This document shows positions 50,832-62,154 of a stretch of DNA of 64,000 nucleotides, piece by piece; the stretch's first letter is position 1; every line of letters starts with the position of its first letter. The translations under genes and the position numbers were made by a program. The stretch comes from Lingula anatina (Eukaryota > Brachiopoda > Lingulata > Lingulida > Lingulidae). The notes under the pieces were generated by a model that worked only from the letters and a program-made list of their open reading frames with translations, did not search any database and had not been told where the DNA came from. The DNA lies in contig NW_019775525.1 in assembly GCF_001039355.2 (NCBI RefSeq), positions 841,922 to 905,921 of the forward strand, given 5' to 3'.

Positions 50832-50928
50832 GGAGAAAAGAAAAAAAGCAGATTGCATTTAATTTTTTTTTTAATGAAAAAAAAGGTAATTAGTAACTCT
50901 TGATAACAGAGTTTATTACCACACACAC

Positions 50929-51638
50929 CTGTCTAGAACACTCAGATCCAGGATCTGTACTGTCATTAGTGCTGTCCGAGTCCGAAAGGGATGATATCGT
51001 AGTTACCATAGTACCAACGTTCTTGCTCAAATTGCTTTTGCCAGCGTCCTCTTGAGTCTTTAACCACATGCGTAACTTTTTCGCATGATTTTTACCCAGG
51101 TAATGCTGCTTGGCTTGGGACGGCGCATTCAGGTTCACGGAACACACTTTACAGAAAAGAGGTTGCGTTAATCCTTTGACGATGTTCTCCATGCTGGACG
51201 CATCCTCCCTCTGCTGTTCATCCATGCTTAGAGTCATATTAACATTCTCGCAGTCCGAACATTTTCTTTTCGCTGCCTGCTTAGGCACAACTTTATCCCA
51301 ACTTAAGTTCAGTTTTGCTTTTTTATCTGAATTATTATTCCGTCCACTCCCACCATTGTTACCAGCACTGGCAGGCTGCAAGTGGCTCCCCCTATTGTCT
51401 GTAAAAGCTGTCCCAGAATGCCCATGACAAGATGAAAAATTTTGCTGATTGAGGTTCGGTCTTCCAAAGGCAATGCTGGGTCTGTTGCCAAGAAAATCTC
51501 CTCCTGGGGCTGACTGTGAATTCAGAGGGGTGATCTGCTGAACCCCAGGGGGTGGAGGTGGGGGTGGTGGAAAGTTGGTACCGTGGTGGAAGGGCTGTCT
51601 CGGGTGATGCTGATTTGGTTGTAATGGTGGGTGATATC
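50929..51638 (-). CDS. Zinc-finger gene, exon 2: proline/asparagine-rich N-terminus and finger 1
   Basis: The exon is 710 bases, beginning after tatatatttcag (AG at 51640-51639, phase 1) and ending at AGACAG before GTGTGTG (phase 0). It encodes residues 8-243. The N-terminal part is disordered and rich in Pro, Gln, His and Asn with eight prolines in a row. A lysine-rich segment (SDKKAKL ... KQAAKRKC) is a likely nuclear signal. Finger 1 (LFCKVCSVNLNAPSQ ... HYLGKNHAKKLR) has the U1-type spacing C-x2-C-x12-H-x5-H. It closely resembles the first finger of vertebrate ZMAT3, including the GKNH-KKLR C-terminal helix that contacts double-stranded RNA in this family. The exon ends in a Ser/Asp-rich acidic stretch that could be phosphorylated. 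Confidence 0.93.
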
Positions 51639-52227
51639 CTGAAATATATAGATATCAGTCGTCATTAAATTTTGTACATCATATTGTCTTAAAAAACTAT
51701 ACAAAGAATTTATAGTGTCTTAAATTTTCACTATTTTTCCTTGAAGGGACCCTCGTGATCAAATGCATCTTGTATCCTTTTTGTGAAATAAACTTTCGAC
51801 CCCTGCTCAAAGTTGCACTTCTACGCTATGCAAAAATACATTTATTATTCATATACAGGCATTCTCTAGACTCGTGACAAGAAACATAAGTCTTAAAAAA
51901 TACACAAGGTATTTCTGCAGTTGGAAGTGACCAGAGAAATGGTCATTAAGTGCAAGAAAACATTTTTTCAAGGTCCCTAGGTATTTCAGTAATAGTATCT
52001 TTTCATGTCAAAGTCCCATATACAATCTCCAAATATACACAATAATATAAAAGAAAAGACAGGACAAGTGCAACAAAGATAGCATGAATAATTATAATAT
52101 GCACACACTAGTTTTTATCAAGTAACTGATTGACAAAAATATATATAAATTATATAATAAGGTGACATGCAATCTGCAAAAATAAAAATTTGAAGCAAAA
52201 CCCCTGTCATGATGAGGCCTACTTTTA

Positions 52228-52498
52228 GGGCTGATTCCCAATGAAATGATCATTCAACTTCTACATATGTAGATCGATCCAACATCATTAGGACTCGCTA
52301 AATGCAATCAGATTAACATGCCTCCTCCTGGCATTGAGTAGAATACAGAAAAGCTGGTGATTATATAAGTTGGAAAGGGACAGGAGGTGTATTAACTAAA
52401 TATGCTAATCTGATTGCATTCAGCAAGAGTCCCCTTGGAGTTAAATCAATCAATCAAGTGGAACAAATGTTTCACTGGGAAAGAGCCCTTAGACAGGG
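52228..52498. mobile_element. MITE type B, diverged copy, TSD TTA
   Basis: The ends gggctgattccca and tgggaaagagccc are flanked by TTA at 52225-52227 and 52499-52501. The interior (cctcctcctggcattgagtagaatacagaaaagctggtgatta) matches the other type B copies. It lies about 0.6 kb from exon 2, in intron 1. Confidence 0.8.
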
Positions 52499-52837
52499 AT
52501 GCTACTTATACATAAATATTAAATCTAACAAATCAATTAAAATATAAATTTTAATTTTTTCTATGTTTTATTAATTTAGATAGGGCATTACAGCATTTTA
52601 TAAATGGAGTAATAACAATTGTTTTATGAATTCAGCATTTAAACAATTCCTTGATAAAAAAGAAAAAAAAAATATGATAGTCCCTACACACAAAGAACAC
52701 TTTTCCTCACAACTTTTTTTTGGCTCATCTCTTCATAAAAACCCACCATGACCTCATTCTAAGACAGAAATCTAATCTCTCTAATATTTTCCCTCAGCAA
52801 TCTTATCTCTATGATGTATTTCCTAACAAACACACAC

Positions 52838-53302
52838 CCCCATGTTCTCCAACATCAGGACCACTGTAGGCTTGTCTCAGGCTGACAGTCTGATCACCAC
52901 AGACCCCGGGAGAAAATGCCACTCCAGGTCCCATGTAAGAAGAATACTTTCCTTGATTAACAAACTCAAAGTTATTCATCCTTGTAGGCCAGCAATAATC
53001 ATTTCTGTTTCTTTCCCTATCCAGATGATCTATATAGTTTGCAATAGCTTTTCTTAATTCACAATCTCCATTGCTTTGTAGAGGGGAGTAACAGTTTCGA
53101 TTCACCTCAAATGAAATCAAAGAACCACTTCCAGCATCATGGTTTTTGTTGAGTCCTATCACGCCACTGTTTACATTTCCTACATTTCCTACAAGACTAT
53201 TATCAATTCCATTAAGGACATGCCCTGGCATATGCTCATTCCTTTGTGAATCTGTATTATACATCACGGTTCTTATATTCCAAAACACCCTTTCTACAAG
53301 TA
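52838..53302 (-). CDS. Candidate alternative (cassette) exon in intron 1 of the zinc-finger gene, 155 codons
   Basis: An open reading frame of 465 bases is bounded by an acceptor (tactagttgtcag, AG at 53304-53303) and a donor (GGGG then GTGTGT, GT at 52837-52836). Both junctions are phase 1, so the segment could be included between exon 1 and exon 2 without breaking frame. The result would be a 627-residue protein. It could also serve as an alternative first exon, because an in-frame ATG (MYNTDSQRNEHM) lies near its start. The translated segment is not low-complexity. It is rich in Asn, Gly and Ser, with an acidic/basic stretch (YIDHLDRERNRNDYC). I recognise no domain in it. The donor is weaker than those of the other exons, and read through it the frame stops 21 bases later. 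It is real coding sequence or a fairly long chance frame; I lean to the former. Confidence 0.5.
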
Positions 53303-54070
53303 CTGACAACTAGTATGATAGAGAGCACTGTGGCTTTAAAAAGCTTTGCAGTGTAATCCCACATGTACTACATCAACTGTTGTTTAGTACAAGGCTATAG
53401 GAGTCACTGTGGGACTGGATCTAGGGGACTGAACTGAACCGGAACTATCCAGCCACTATGAGAGTATGAGCACACGCACATGTGCTGGTAGAACTAATAA
53501 GAATGTCAACAGTCCCTCAGTGGAAGAATAGTCACGTTGCATCACCTGTGCATGTAAACAAATAGCCTCAACAGGTCACACCTGCCCATATCTCTTAAAA
53601 AAAAAAAAACCTGCCCCCCTCCCCTTCCTTAAATCGGTAGCTGAGACTTGGAGAAATTAACAGAAAATTGTGAAAGTTTCTTCTGATTTGTCATTACTAT
53701 TAAATAAGTTAATAAATAAAAATATTTTTTCTTTTCTATTAAAACATTTTTGCTTTTCTATTCTTACTGACAAATCATTAGGTAACTAATGAATAAAATC
53801 AAAGATAACTAAAACTTCAGGGGCTCAAATTATTGACATTCTATGGTTTTCAAGTGATTTTTCATTTGGATTTCACAATCAAATTTACCTGTCAACATAT
53901 GAAAGATAAAGACCAAAGCTACTCCTGAAAAGATCACCACAGCAAGAACATGTATCTGAAGGCTCAGGAACAGTCTGTCATTCAAATATGCAGGTTGAAA
54001 TATAACCTTCCATTCATCACCATTAAAAATTGATACATTATTGAAAACCATCACTTTTGTATGCATTAAT

Positions 54071-54237
54071 CAGGCCTGTAGCCAGGGGGGGTTCGGGGGT
54101 TAGAAAGAACCACCCCTTTTGCTGGGAAAAGGTCCACTCTGGGTAAAATTTGATCTAGGTACATGACGTTTTTATGGAAAAAGGTCCACTTTTTCAGAAA
54201 AAGAACCCCCCTTTTGAAATTGCTGGCTACGGGCCTG
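54071..54237. mobile_element. Short hAT-like non-autonomous element, 167 bp, TSD ATTAAT
   Basis: The termini are CAGGCCTGTAGCCAG and CTGGCTACGGGCCTG, near-perfect inverted repeats. They are flanked by ATTAAT at 54065-54070 and 54238-54243. The body is a G/C-biased aggtccact-type sequence with internal inverted similarity. It lies in intron 1 of the zinc-finger gene. Its right end also matches the fragment at 8613-8672. Confidence 0.8.
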
Positions 54238-55351
54238 ATTAATTCTATACAAATATTCCATATATACATATTTGTATTCGACCAAGCACTTATAAGGGCA
54301 AGCCTGGCCCATTTATTGTTTATCTACTAGATAAGAACAAATCAAATTAGCTAATATCATTCAACTGTATCTCCTAATTTCCAAAGTACGCCAGGCACAT
54401 ACAAAGAGTGCACCCCACATTTTAATGACATAATTGGCGTCCTGACCAGGGTGATGTTACGTAACAAAAATACCTATTTTAGGGGGACCCGCTTTTGGCA
54501 GCTGGCAGTCGGAACTGGATTTTTCCGGAATAAAACTACTAATTGACCATTACATATATCTACCTAACTCCAAGAACTTGCAAAAACTGGATTTAGCTGG
54601 TTCACCTTTTGATTATACATTGTTTACCCCACAATGCAACAAACATATACTGCTGCCCTACATAGCCCTACATTTGATGATCTGGAGGGGTATGTTTACA
54701 AAAATGGGGTTAGTTCAGGTGAAATTTGTCTGATTATAAAAGAAATGATAGCTATGAGGGTATGTACTATAAACAAGAAAAAAAATGTACAGCATCCAAA
54801 ATAATAAGTTGAATTCCATATATAATATCTAAGATCAAAATACATAAACACAACTATAAAGCTTAATATAGCATTTGTCATACTGGTTCACTCTATTGAA
54901 TTATTTATAAGATCTGTGCGTTTTTAACAGATTCACCTGATGCTCATGTTACAAAATGAATGATATGGAGTCAAACCAACTTTGAATTAAGTATGAACTT
55001 GAAATGTGGACTGGAAGTGAAAAGTTTGTAAGTTAAGCATCATGAGCTACTTGAAAAACATTTTTTAATGAGCTGAGAACAAAAATGCTCCCCCAACCAA
55101 CTAAAAAAATAAATAATAATAATAATAAAAATGTAGAAAAAAATATGATATAGTACATTTCAGCATGTTTTCATCCAGTTTTAACAGCTGCTGTTTATAT
55201 CATTCTCATTTTCTGTTATTACAACCCTCTCTTTTTACAATACAGGATAACAACTATTCTGGACCAGTTAACTCAGATAAACTGGGAAAAAAACAACACC
55301 TTCTGTCCTATTTCAATTAACACTTTTATTTCTTAAAACTCATGCAATCTC

Positions 55352-55402
55352 AAAAAAAAAAAAAACAAAAAAAAAAAAAAAAAAAAAAAAACAAAAAAAA
55401 AA
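55352..55402. repeat. Interrupted poly(A)
   Basis: About 50 bases of A with three single C interruptions, in intron 1. Confidence 0.9.
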
Positions 55403-58400
55403 ATCTAAATATGTAAAATGTTGAAACATGATCTACATAAAAAACGAAATAACAAAAAAATCACCTGCATGTACAATGCTCTACTCTGACGTAAGCAAAA
55501 ACCTTGACCTAATTTTTAAAAGGAAATTTCCTATACCCAATGAACACCACTTCATTGATCGTAGAAGACATTTAATTCACTCTTTGTTGACTCGCTCTAC
55601 TCACTAGGACTAATGTACAAACAACCCCGTGAATGGCTTATGTACCTGTAGTTTCCTATGTAAACCATTCCCAAAGAAATTTATGGAGGCGCTTTTTAAA
55701 AAGCAGTCCTCACAGTTTACAATCACTGCTATATAACTTTCTTTGAGATCTATTTATCTAGTATATGGCTGACGTATTAAAGTGTTCAATAGTAAACCTT
55801 AATGGGAGTGAATGATTTGAAAAATACTGAGGTTCCCACAGTAAGCTCATTCATAATTTTTCATCTTTAACATAAAAGAACTGAATGTACTCATACAACC
55901 TATGAACCAATACACTGAAATTGATTTCATCTGGCACGATGAATATTTTTTGAGTCCGCAATTACGAATCAAATTTTGGTTCAATAATTCCAGATAAAGG
56001 GGGGTGGTTTTCATGATTTACTTTAACTTACTGCAGTAAAACTTTAGTTTTGATGTTGTGTATGGGAAAGATATCTGAATGTTCCTACATTGCATGTATC
56101 CTTTTGGTATTCTTGTAGACAAAATCCATCCAAACTAATGCACCTTCATCAAAAGGGCTCAAAAATTTGAGAAGACAGAGTATCTTTAAGAACTATATCT
56201 CATTTAATACTTTCTGCTCAATTATTCAAATGGCAATAGAAAAAAAACTTGTTACAAAAATTTTTCCAATGCTGAGGTGAATATTTTCACTTATAAAAAC
56301 ATCAAAGTATATATCAAAATAAAACACAAACGAACTTTGTGATATAAGACAGAAAAAAGATATAAATCAATTTTTTCTTATGTTTACCTGGGTAGACATA
56401 TATTGGACTATCAAGATAAATTCATGTTTTAAAAGACACATTTCTGTGGTGAGTTTCTCATATCTCAACTTCACAAAAACATGCCATAAAGTAGGGCAAA
56501 ACTGACTTCTCTAATGAAAGAAACAAATGCAATACCCAATGATTTCCATATAATGATTTCTACTCGGTTAATCCTTGGAAAACTTGGTCCAAAATCAATT
56601 ACAGTACATTTCTGTCTACCTCACAAACAATGCCTATCACAAAGCCGATTAACCTAACTTATTTTAAAATTCCATACTTTTGGAAGGTTATGTGCAAATT
56701 ATTCTTGTTTTATGACGATTTCCTTTGCATCAACTATGACACCAAAAGAAAAAGGATATGGTGCTTATGGGAGGAGGGAGGGAGGGGGAGGAGGGTAAGG
56801 GGGTGGAGGGGCAAATTAATTTCATCACAGATAATATAGCCCAATTAATGTAATTCAGTGACATCATTCAATAAAGAGTTTTATCTGCTGCAATACAGTG
56901 AAATTTAGTTTTACCGAGGAAATACATAAAATTTTATAAAAAAAAAACGATAATTTGATCACTGAATAATCATTTAACACATTCATAATCTACTACTTAT
57001 ATATAACAAGGGCATAGCTTCACTTGTTATTCCAAACACTCCATCCACACACTTTGAATAGTATTGCATGGACTTAAATTCCATATGTTACTTTGTACAT
57101 TTACGTCACAGCTAGAATCCCTAATTAGCAAGCAAAACACCATCTGATAAATCACTGAATGCTGTGTACCCACATGTAATATATGTTAAAACCCATGAAA
57201 GCAGCTTAATCCCAGGCACGACGACGTCTCCCAGCAAACACTGAAATTTGGCTAGGAAAAAGGGAGTCAAAGAATTTTGCTCTTTCTACCTTCATAGATG
57301 TGGGGCAAATCTGAGGCAACAATCCGGCATAATTAGTAGCATATTCATGTGAACTTTATTATAAAAGAAAAAAAGAAAAGCATGACCAAAACTGATAATC
57401 CCTATTAAATAATTTCCTTAATATAAAACTGTTTTGATTCAATTACAATTTCTTAAATATTTGACTAAAAAAGAACCCACACTCTGACAGAGAATGACAT
57501 GGTCTATGCATGAGGTAGAGCAACCGATTTAAAACAATGTGACACAACAATTCTGGTACATGCATACTTACCGGTATTTGTTATGTTTTAATCTTTGACA
57601 TAATTCAATTTTGGAAGTAAACCAATGGCACACTGCCAAAAAATACATCGAAGGGGTAAAAATAGTAAAATGTTTTCTTTTTAAATACGATAAATACTTT
57701 AGACAATTCAATTTCTGAGCTAAATCAGTAGCGTACAAAGTACTGGGAGAGAGATCAAGAGAGATAAAGGCAGGGAGGGGGGGAGGGGGGTGATAGAAAA
57801 TTAGAAAAAAAAAGGAATTTCTCCTTCCAGCCACAGAAAACCATTTCTAGTCCCTTACTAGTAAGTCTTTAACAACACCTTGCACCCATTTTCAGGAGTC
57901 AACAGCCTCATACCTTCAATCTAAACACTAAACACAGTCTCCATTATACTCCCACTTCACCTGGAAATATTACACTTCTAGAGCAGATAGTAAGTCTCCC
58001 ACTGCGGGGAGCAGGCCCTCTCAACAACTTAATCCTGTTGATTACGCCTTCGAAAATAGGAATAACAACCCCATGTTTGCAGAGAGAGGCAGAGATCTCC
58101 TACAGCCATTAGCAGGATGATGTAGATTTAGAAGGTCAAAGTAAAAATACATGGTTATTAATTCAGCCATGGGCGAAATTCCAGTAAAAGGAGATGTTTG
58201 TTGCTTTGCAAGAGAGCGTGGATCATCAGTGGATGCATGAGGTATAAACTTGTGTGCATGCTAATAAATTTCTAAATCAATGAAACAGCAATGCAAAAGA
58301 CTGCAACACCACATACAGAAGTTACAGACTTTAACTTCTAAATAAAGGTTTTCTCCATAATATATTTACCATGTAAAATACTGTCTGTTGTCATTTTAAC

Positions 58401-58457
58401 ACATTATTTAACTACCAGTATTACACCTGACAACAATATACAACAGTAAAGATGTAC

Positions 58458-58461
<4 letters not shown>

Positions 58462-58505
<44 letters not shown>
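58462..58505. repeat. (AAT)n microsatellite
   Basis: About 14 units in intron 1. Confidence 0.95.
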
Positions 58506-58599
58506 TACATAAAAGTGGTAAATTGCAGTTAAAGGTATACTATAAGTGTTTCAAAAAGTCCTTAACTGAACGTCATAAATTACCAAAACAAGACGTGGC

Positions 58600-58715
58600 A
58601 TGTGCATCTTTTGAATATGCTAATCTTTCAAGCTGATTGCATTCAGCGAGTCCAAGCAGAGTAAGTTCGAACTACCTGGAACGAAAACTGATCGAGTTTC
58701 ACAGTGAACACACCC
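58600..58715. mobile_element. Fragment of a type B MITE (right half)
   Basis: The sequence gaatatgctaatctttcaagctgattgcattcagcgag matches the type B interior and the start of its right inverted repeat. The end (ctggaacgaaaactgatcgag) is diverged. Confidence 0.45.
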
Positions 58716-59182
58716 AAAGATGCCCTGGCAGTTACAGTTAACAAAATCTACATGCACCAGTAGCTCAATCAATCAGATCTGCCTTCCAGCATGTGTACTC
58801 AAATGGATATATGTACAGTGGACATAGGCTGACCATCTGGACTTCATGGTTAATTGTGAAAACAAAACCTACACACTGGTCTTCAACTGACCAATTGAGA
58901 TCAATCAAGCCTGGAGGTGATTTGATGGCTCCTCTGGCAGAAGGGAGAAGAGAACTGACATCTGTACTAGTACCTCTGAGAACAGGATCCTTGTTTAGTT
59001 CAATGTTCATTAAAATTCTATGAGCATAATAGAGAATGTTCTGAGGTATTTTTCTCGATGTGTGGATTGTACTGTAGTTCCTTTTTCCTTTCTAAAAATG
59101 CTTTGATATTATTTTTTATCTTTTTCTTTTAATGTCTCATTTTTCTATTTCAACGGTTCTTCTCTTGTTTTTATTGCTATAA

Positions 59183-59184
<2 letters not shown>

Positions 59185-59226
<42 letters not shown>
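59185..59226. repeat. (AAT)n microsatellite
   Basis: About 13 units, 0.3 kb left of the nested MITE cluster. Confidence 0.95.
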
Positions 59227-59229
<3 letters not shown>

Positions 59230-59514
59230 TGTGTATTAATTATGATTACAAATATAATATTCATCAAGGTAAATTAGGCTACCTTCTTTTTCTCTTTTAC
59301 ATAGAACATAAAGAGATGTGCAAAACAGATAGGAGGGGGAAACATTAACAAGGAAGAAAATACTTTGCACATATCACCATTTCAGGGACCTGTCATGTTT
59401 TATATGATTCGAAGTTTTTGGCAAGCTAAGAGAATTAAATTAATTAATGGCACTCTGTCCTATTTAGGAGAATGATAGGTATGTACAAACACCTATTCTC
59501 TCAGAATTTCATTA

Positions 59515-59917
59515 GAGCGTATTCAGAACAGCGGAGTAAGGCTCTATTCCCATAGATTTTAGATGGATCTATCCCCGCGGGGAGTCTCACTAGATTACTT
59601 TCAGATAATCTGACTTAAATGTCTGTCCCACCCATTACAAGCTATAAGGGGGTATTTAACTTTCGTGTCCGCCCGGCTGACAGCTATTTAGCGTGAACCC
59701 CCAGGGAGTTAGGTCAATCTAAAGTAGGTCGATCTAATCTATGGAAATGGGGTGTAACAGATCGGTGGATCAAATATGTCTGACTCACTTGAATGCTTGA
59801 TGTGTAATTCCTGTGGTGAATCTATTTGTTGTCTATTTGGGAATTAAACGGCAAGCTTTTTAGTATGTCGCCATATTTGATATGCTAATTTATTAGTCTG
59901 CTGCCCTTAATGCGCTC
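59515..59917. mobile_element. MITE type C, second copy, split by a type A MITE
   Basis: The outer ends are gagcgtattcagaacagcg and the complementary gcccttaatgcgctc, with TTA on the left and TAA on the right. The middle is occupied by the type A element at 59540-59754, duplicating TAA. The sequence otherwise follows the copy at 41358-41716 (cacttgaatgcttg, caagctttttagt). Confidence 0.75.
59540..59754. mobile_element. MITE type A, 215 bp, TSD TAA, nested in type C
   Basis: It starts ggctctattcccatagattt and ends gatctaatctatggaaatggggtg, which are inverted repeats. TAA occurs at 59537-59539 and 59755-59757. It has the same length as, and similar sequence to, the copy at 46383-46597. The internal landmarks are ggggagtctcactagatta, taaatgtctgtcc and gtgaacccccagggagtt. 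Confidence 0.85.
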
Positions 59918-59920
59918 TAA

Positions 59921-60134
59921 GACCCCATTTCCAGAGATTAGATCGATCTACTTTAGATCAACCTAACCCCCTGGGGGTTCACGCTAAATAGCTGTCAGCC
60001 GAGCGGACACGAAAGTTAATTTCCCCCTTACAGCTTGAAGTAGGCGGGACGGACATTTAAGCCGGATTATCTGACAGTGATCTAGTGAGACTCCCGCAGG
60101 GATAGATCGATCTAAAAGCTCTGGGAATACAGCC
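59921..60134. mobile_element. MITE type A, inverted copy, 214 bp
   Basis: This is the reverse orientation of the 59540-59754 copy: gaccccatttccagagatta ... ccccctgggggttcacgc ... gtgagactcccgcagggatagatcgatct ... gggaatacagcc. It abuts the right end of the type C element. The flanking triplets are TAA and TTA, so the duplication is imperfect. With the neighbouring copy it forms a large imperfect palindrome. Confidence 0.85.
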
Positions 60135-60794
60135 TTACTCTCAAGAACAACCATTGTCTTTGCCATTGTTACTGTACATGTACAAGAAATGGTTCTTATA
60201 ACATTTCTAATACCTCTAAATTGATTTAGGGTATAATATCCATGTTTGAAAATGTCCCACAGCCATATTTATATGTTTAAAAAAATCCTTCAAAGCTGCT
60301 TATCTTTCCTATTTCAGACCTGATAAATAATAAATATACTAACATTTTGCTTTATATGAAAAAGAAAAAAAAGGAACAAAGAATATGACATAATATGTAC
60401 TGAACAAGTTCAGTTTATCTGCTTTAAAATATACCTTCCAATATACACGTATGTTTCCAGAAGAAGAAATAAAAAAGAAGTGATAACTAAAGATTATAAT
60501 AGTGAGAGGCCAAAGCCAGATTCAGTGTCAGAAAAGTACAAAATCCTAATTCTAGATATCAATTCAGCTTGAAAAAAATTATGCAACAGTACAATATGGG
60601 CTTAAGTAATAATCTCTCCATCTTTCATTTGAAAGAATGCATACAATTGGTCTTTCTTATTTTACAATTCATTTAACAGGGAAAATAAGCACAAACATGG
60701 GTACTTGGCAACTCCGTTATTCCACAACAATTATCAGCAATCCACCCCAATAGTTGCTACAATTTTATCAGCATTATCGCGGCCTTCTTAAATG

Positions 60795-60909
60795 TTGACC
60801 TAGCGCAGCAATTATAATGAGGTCACACAATGACCTGAAATGACCTATTTAATATCTACCATCATAACAAGTCGAAGTTGATGTCCCTGATTATCATACA
60901 TCAAGGTCA
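60795..60909. promoter_or_regulatory. Cluster of nuclear-receptor half-sites in intron 1
   Basis: Five AGGTCA/TGACCT half-sites lie within 115 bases: TTGACCT at 60795-60801, AGGTCA at 60820-60825, TGACCT at 60831-60836 and 60841-60846, and TCAAGGTCA at 60901-60909. The middle ones form an inverted pair with spacer 5 and a direct repeat with spacer 4. The last is the extended half-site used by ERR/NR5A-type monomers. The position, 1.3 kb inside intron 1 of the zinc-finger gene, suits an enhancer. Confidence 0.4.
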
Positions 60910-62154
60910 AAGCGGAATACAGGGTTGTGGGTTACCACCTGAATCAAGAGGGTTGTGTTGAAAAAAATCATTAATCATATTTAAAATTGACAACCAAGGG
61001 CAGCTACGCACATTTTTCTTTGTCCAAATTCTTGTAACTTGAAGGAAGAGTTAATTTTTTCATGTTTTTTTTTCATTAACATAACAAAAGAGATTAAAAA
61101 TAACTTCCCTCATTCTTTTTCTTACGTAAGCATTGTTAGTATAGGTGAACAGTACATTCAATTTTTTTACTATGACATTAATATTGTCAGCCACAATAAG
61201 TTAACTAAAAAACATACAGGTAAACAGAAAAACACTTTTTTTACATACATACTAGCTATATATAATCTTACAATATAAACTGTGAGCAGTATTGTTGATT
61301 TAACCCAAAATTATGTTTTATTAATTTATGTCAAACAGAAAAGAAATTTTGGACTGACACTTTACAATAAAATACGTATCAGCGTTACCAGTATAAAGCT
61401 ATATAGATACCTCAGAGGCTTCTTCCACTTTTAATACTCAGGTCTGTTAATCTTGGATATTGATTTTAAACCAGCTTCAGACAGAGCTGACATCAACATT
61501 TTTTATGTCACAAAGTAAAAGGGGAATTTTCCACATGATTTTGTCATTTTCAACATTCAACTTCAACTTAAATCTGAATCTAGCTCTCGTCTATAAAGAG
61601 ATCAAATTTTAATAAGTTAATTTTATCTGTTAATAGCAAAGTTGAGATTTAGCAATATAGATCTACATCAAATAGGATACAACTACTAGTATTTAATGGT
61701 AAGAAAATTCCCCTGCAATTTCATTGATCAAAATTTCTTTCTGAAGCGAAGCTGAATCATCAAATGCCACTCAGACTTTGATACAATATTTCTAATACGA
61801 ATATATGGAGGCGATATCAAATTACTTTAATGCATTTTAGTAAAAGAAAGAACACAGACCACTGGCAACTATTTTTGATGACCCCACAAGGTTTTTTTGC
61901 TGTGATTGCTGTTACTGTAAAAAAATTAGACTGTATCCTTAACTAGTCTGATTTAAAAAGAAAACAAAAACTGAAAACAAACCAATCAAGCAATGATCAA
62001 AGCGCCGCCGCAATCTAGAGCGCGAGGAGCTAAAAATAGAGTACACGGCCAAAGCATAGACGTGCTTCCCGACACGGAAAAATACAAACACTGAAAACGT
62101 GATGTATAGAATAAAAGACAACAGTCAATAGATTGTCAATAAAGGTTACTTTAC

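Larger units (their letters stand above)
47858..50928 (-). other. Intron 2 of the zinc-finger gene (3.1 kb)
   Basis: It holds the best preserved type B MITE, the (GT)n(GA)n array at 49.0 kb and a type B fragment next to exon 2. The stretch 49600-49700 has several TAATT motifs but is otherwise unremarkable. Confidence 0.8.
51641..62154 (-). other. Intron 1 of the zinc-finger gene (10.5 kb)
   Basis: It holds the candidate cassette exon (52838-53302), a type B MITE (52228-52498), a hAT-like element (54071-54237), the nested type C/type A cluster (59.5-60.1 kb) and the nuclear-receptor site cluster (60.8-60.9 kb). The rest is AT-rich with no further supported feature. Confidence 0.75.

Noticed and set aside
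51522-51704. Alternative minus-strand frames across exon 2 (also 51309-51491)
   Set aside because: Off-frame shadows of exon 2; the correct frame is fixed by phase on both sides and by finger 1.
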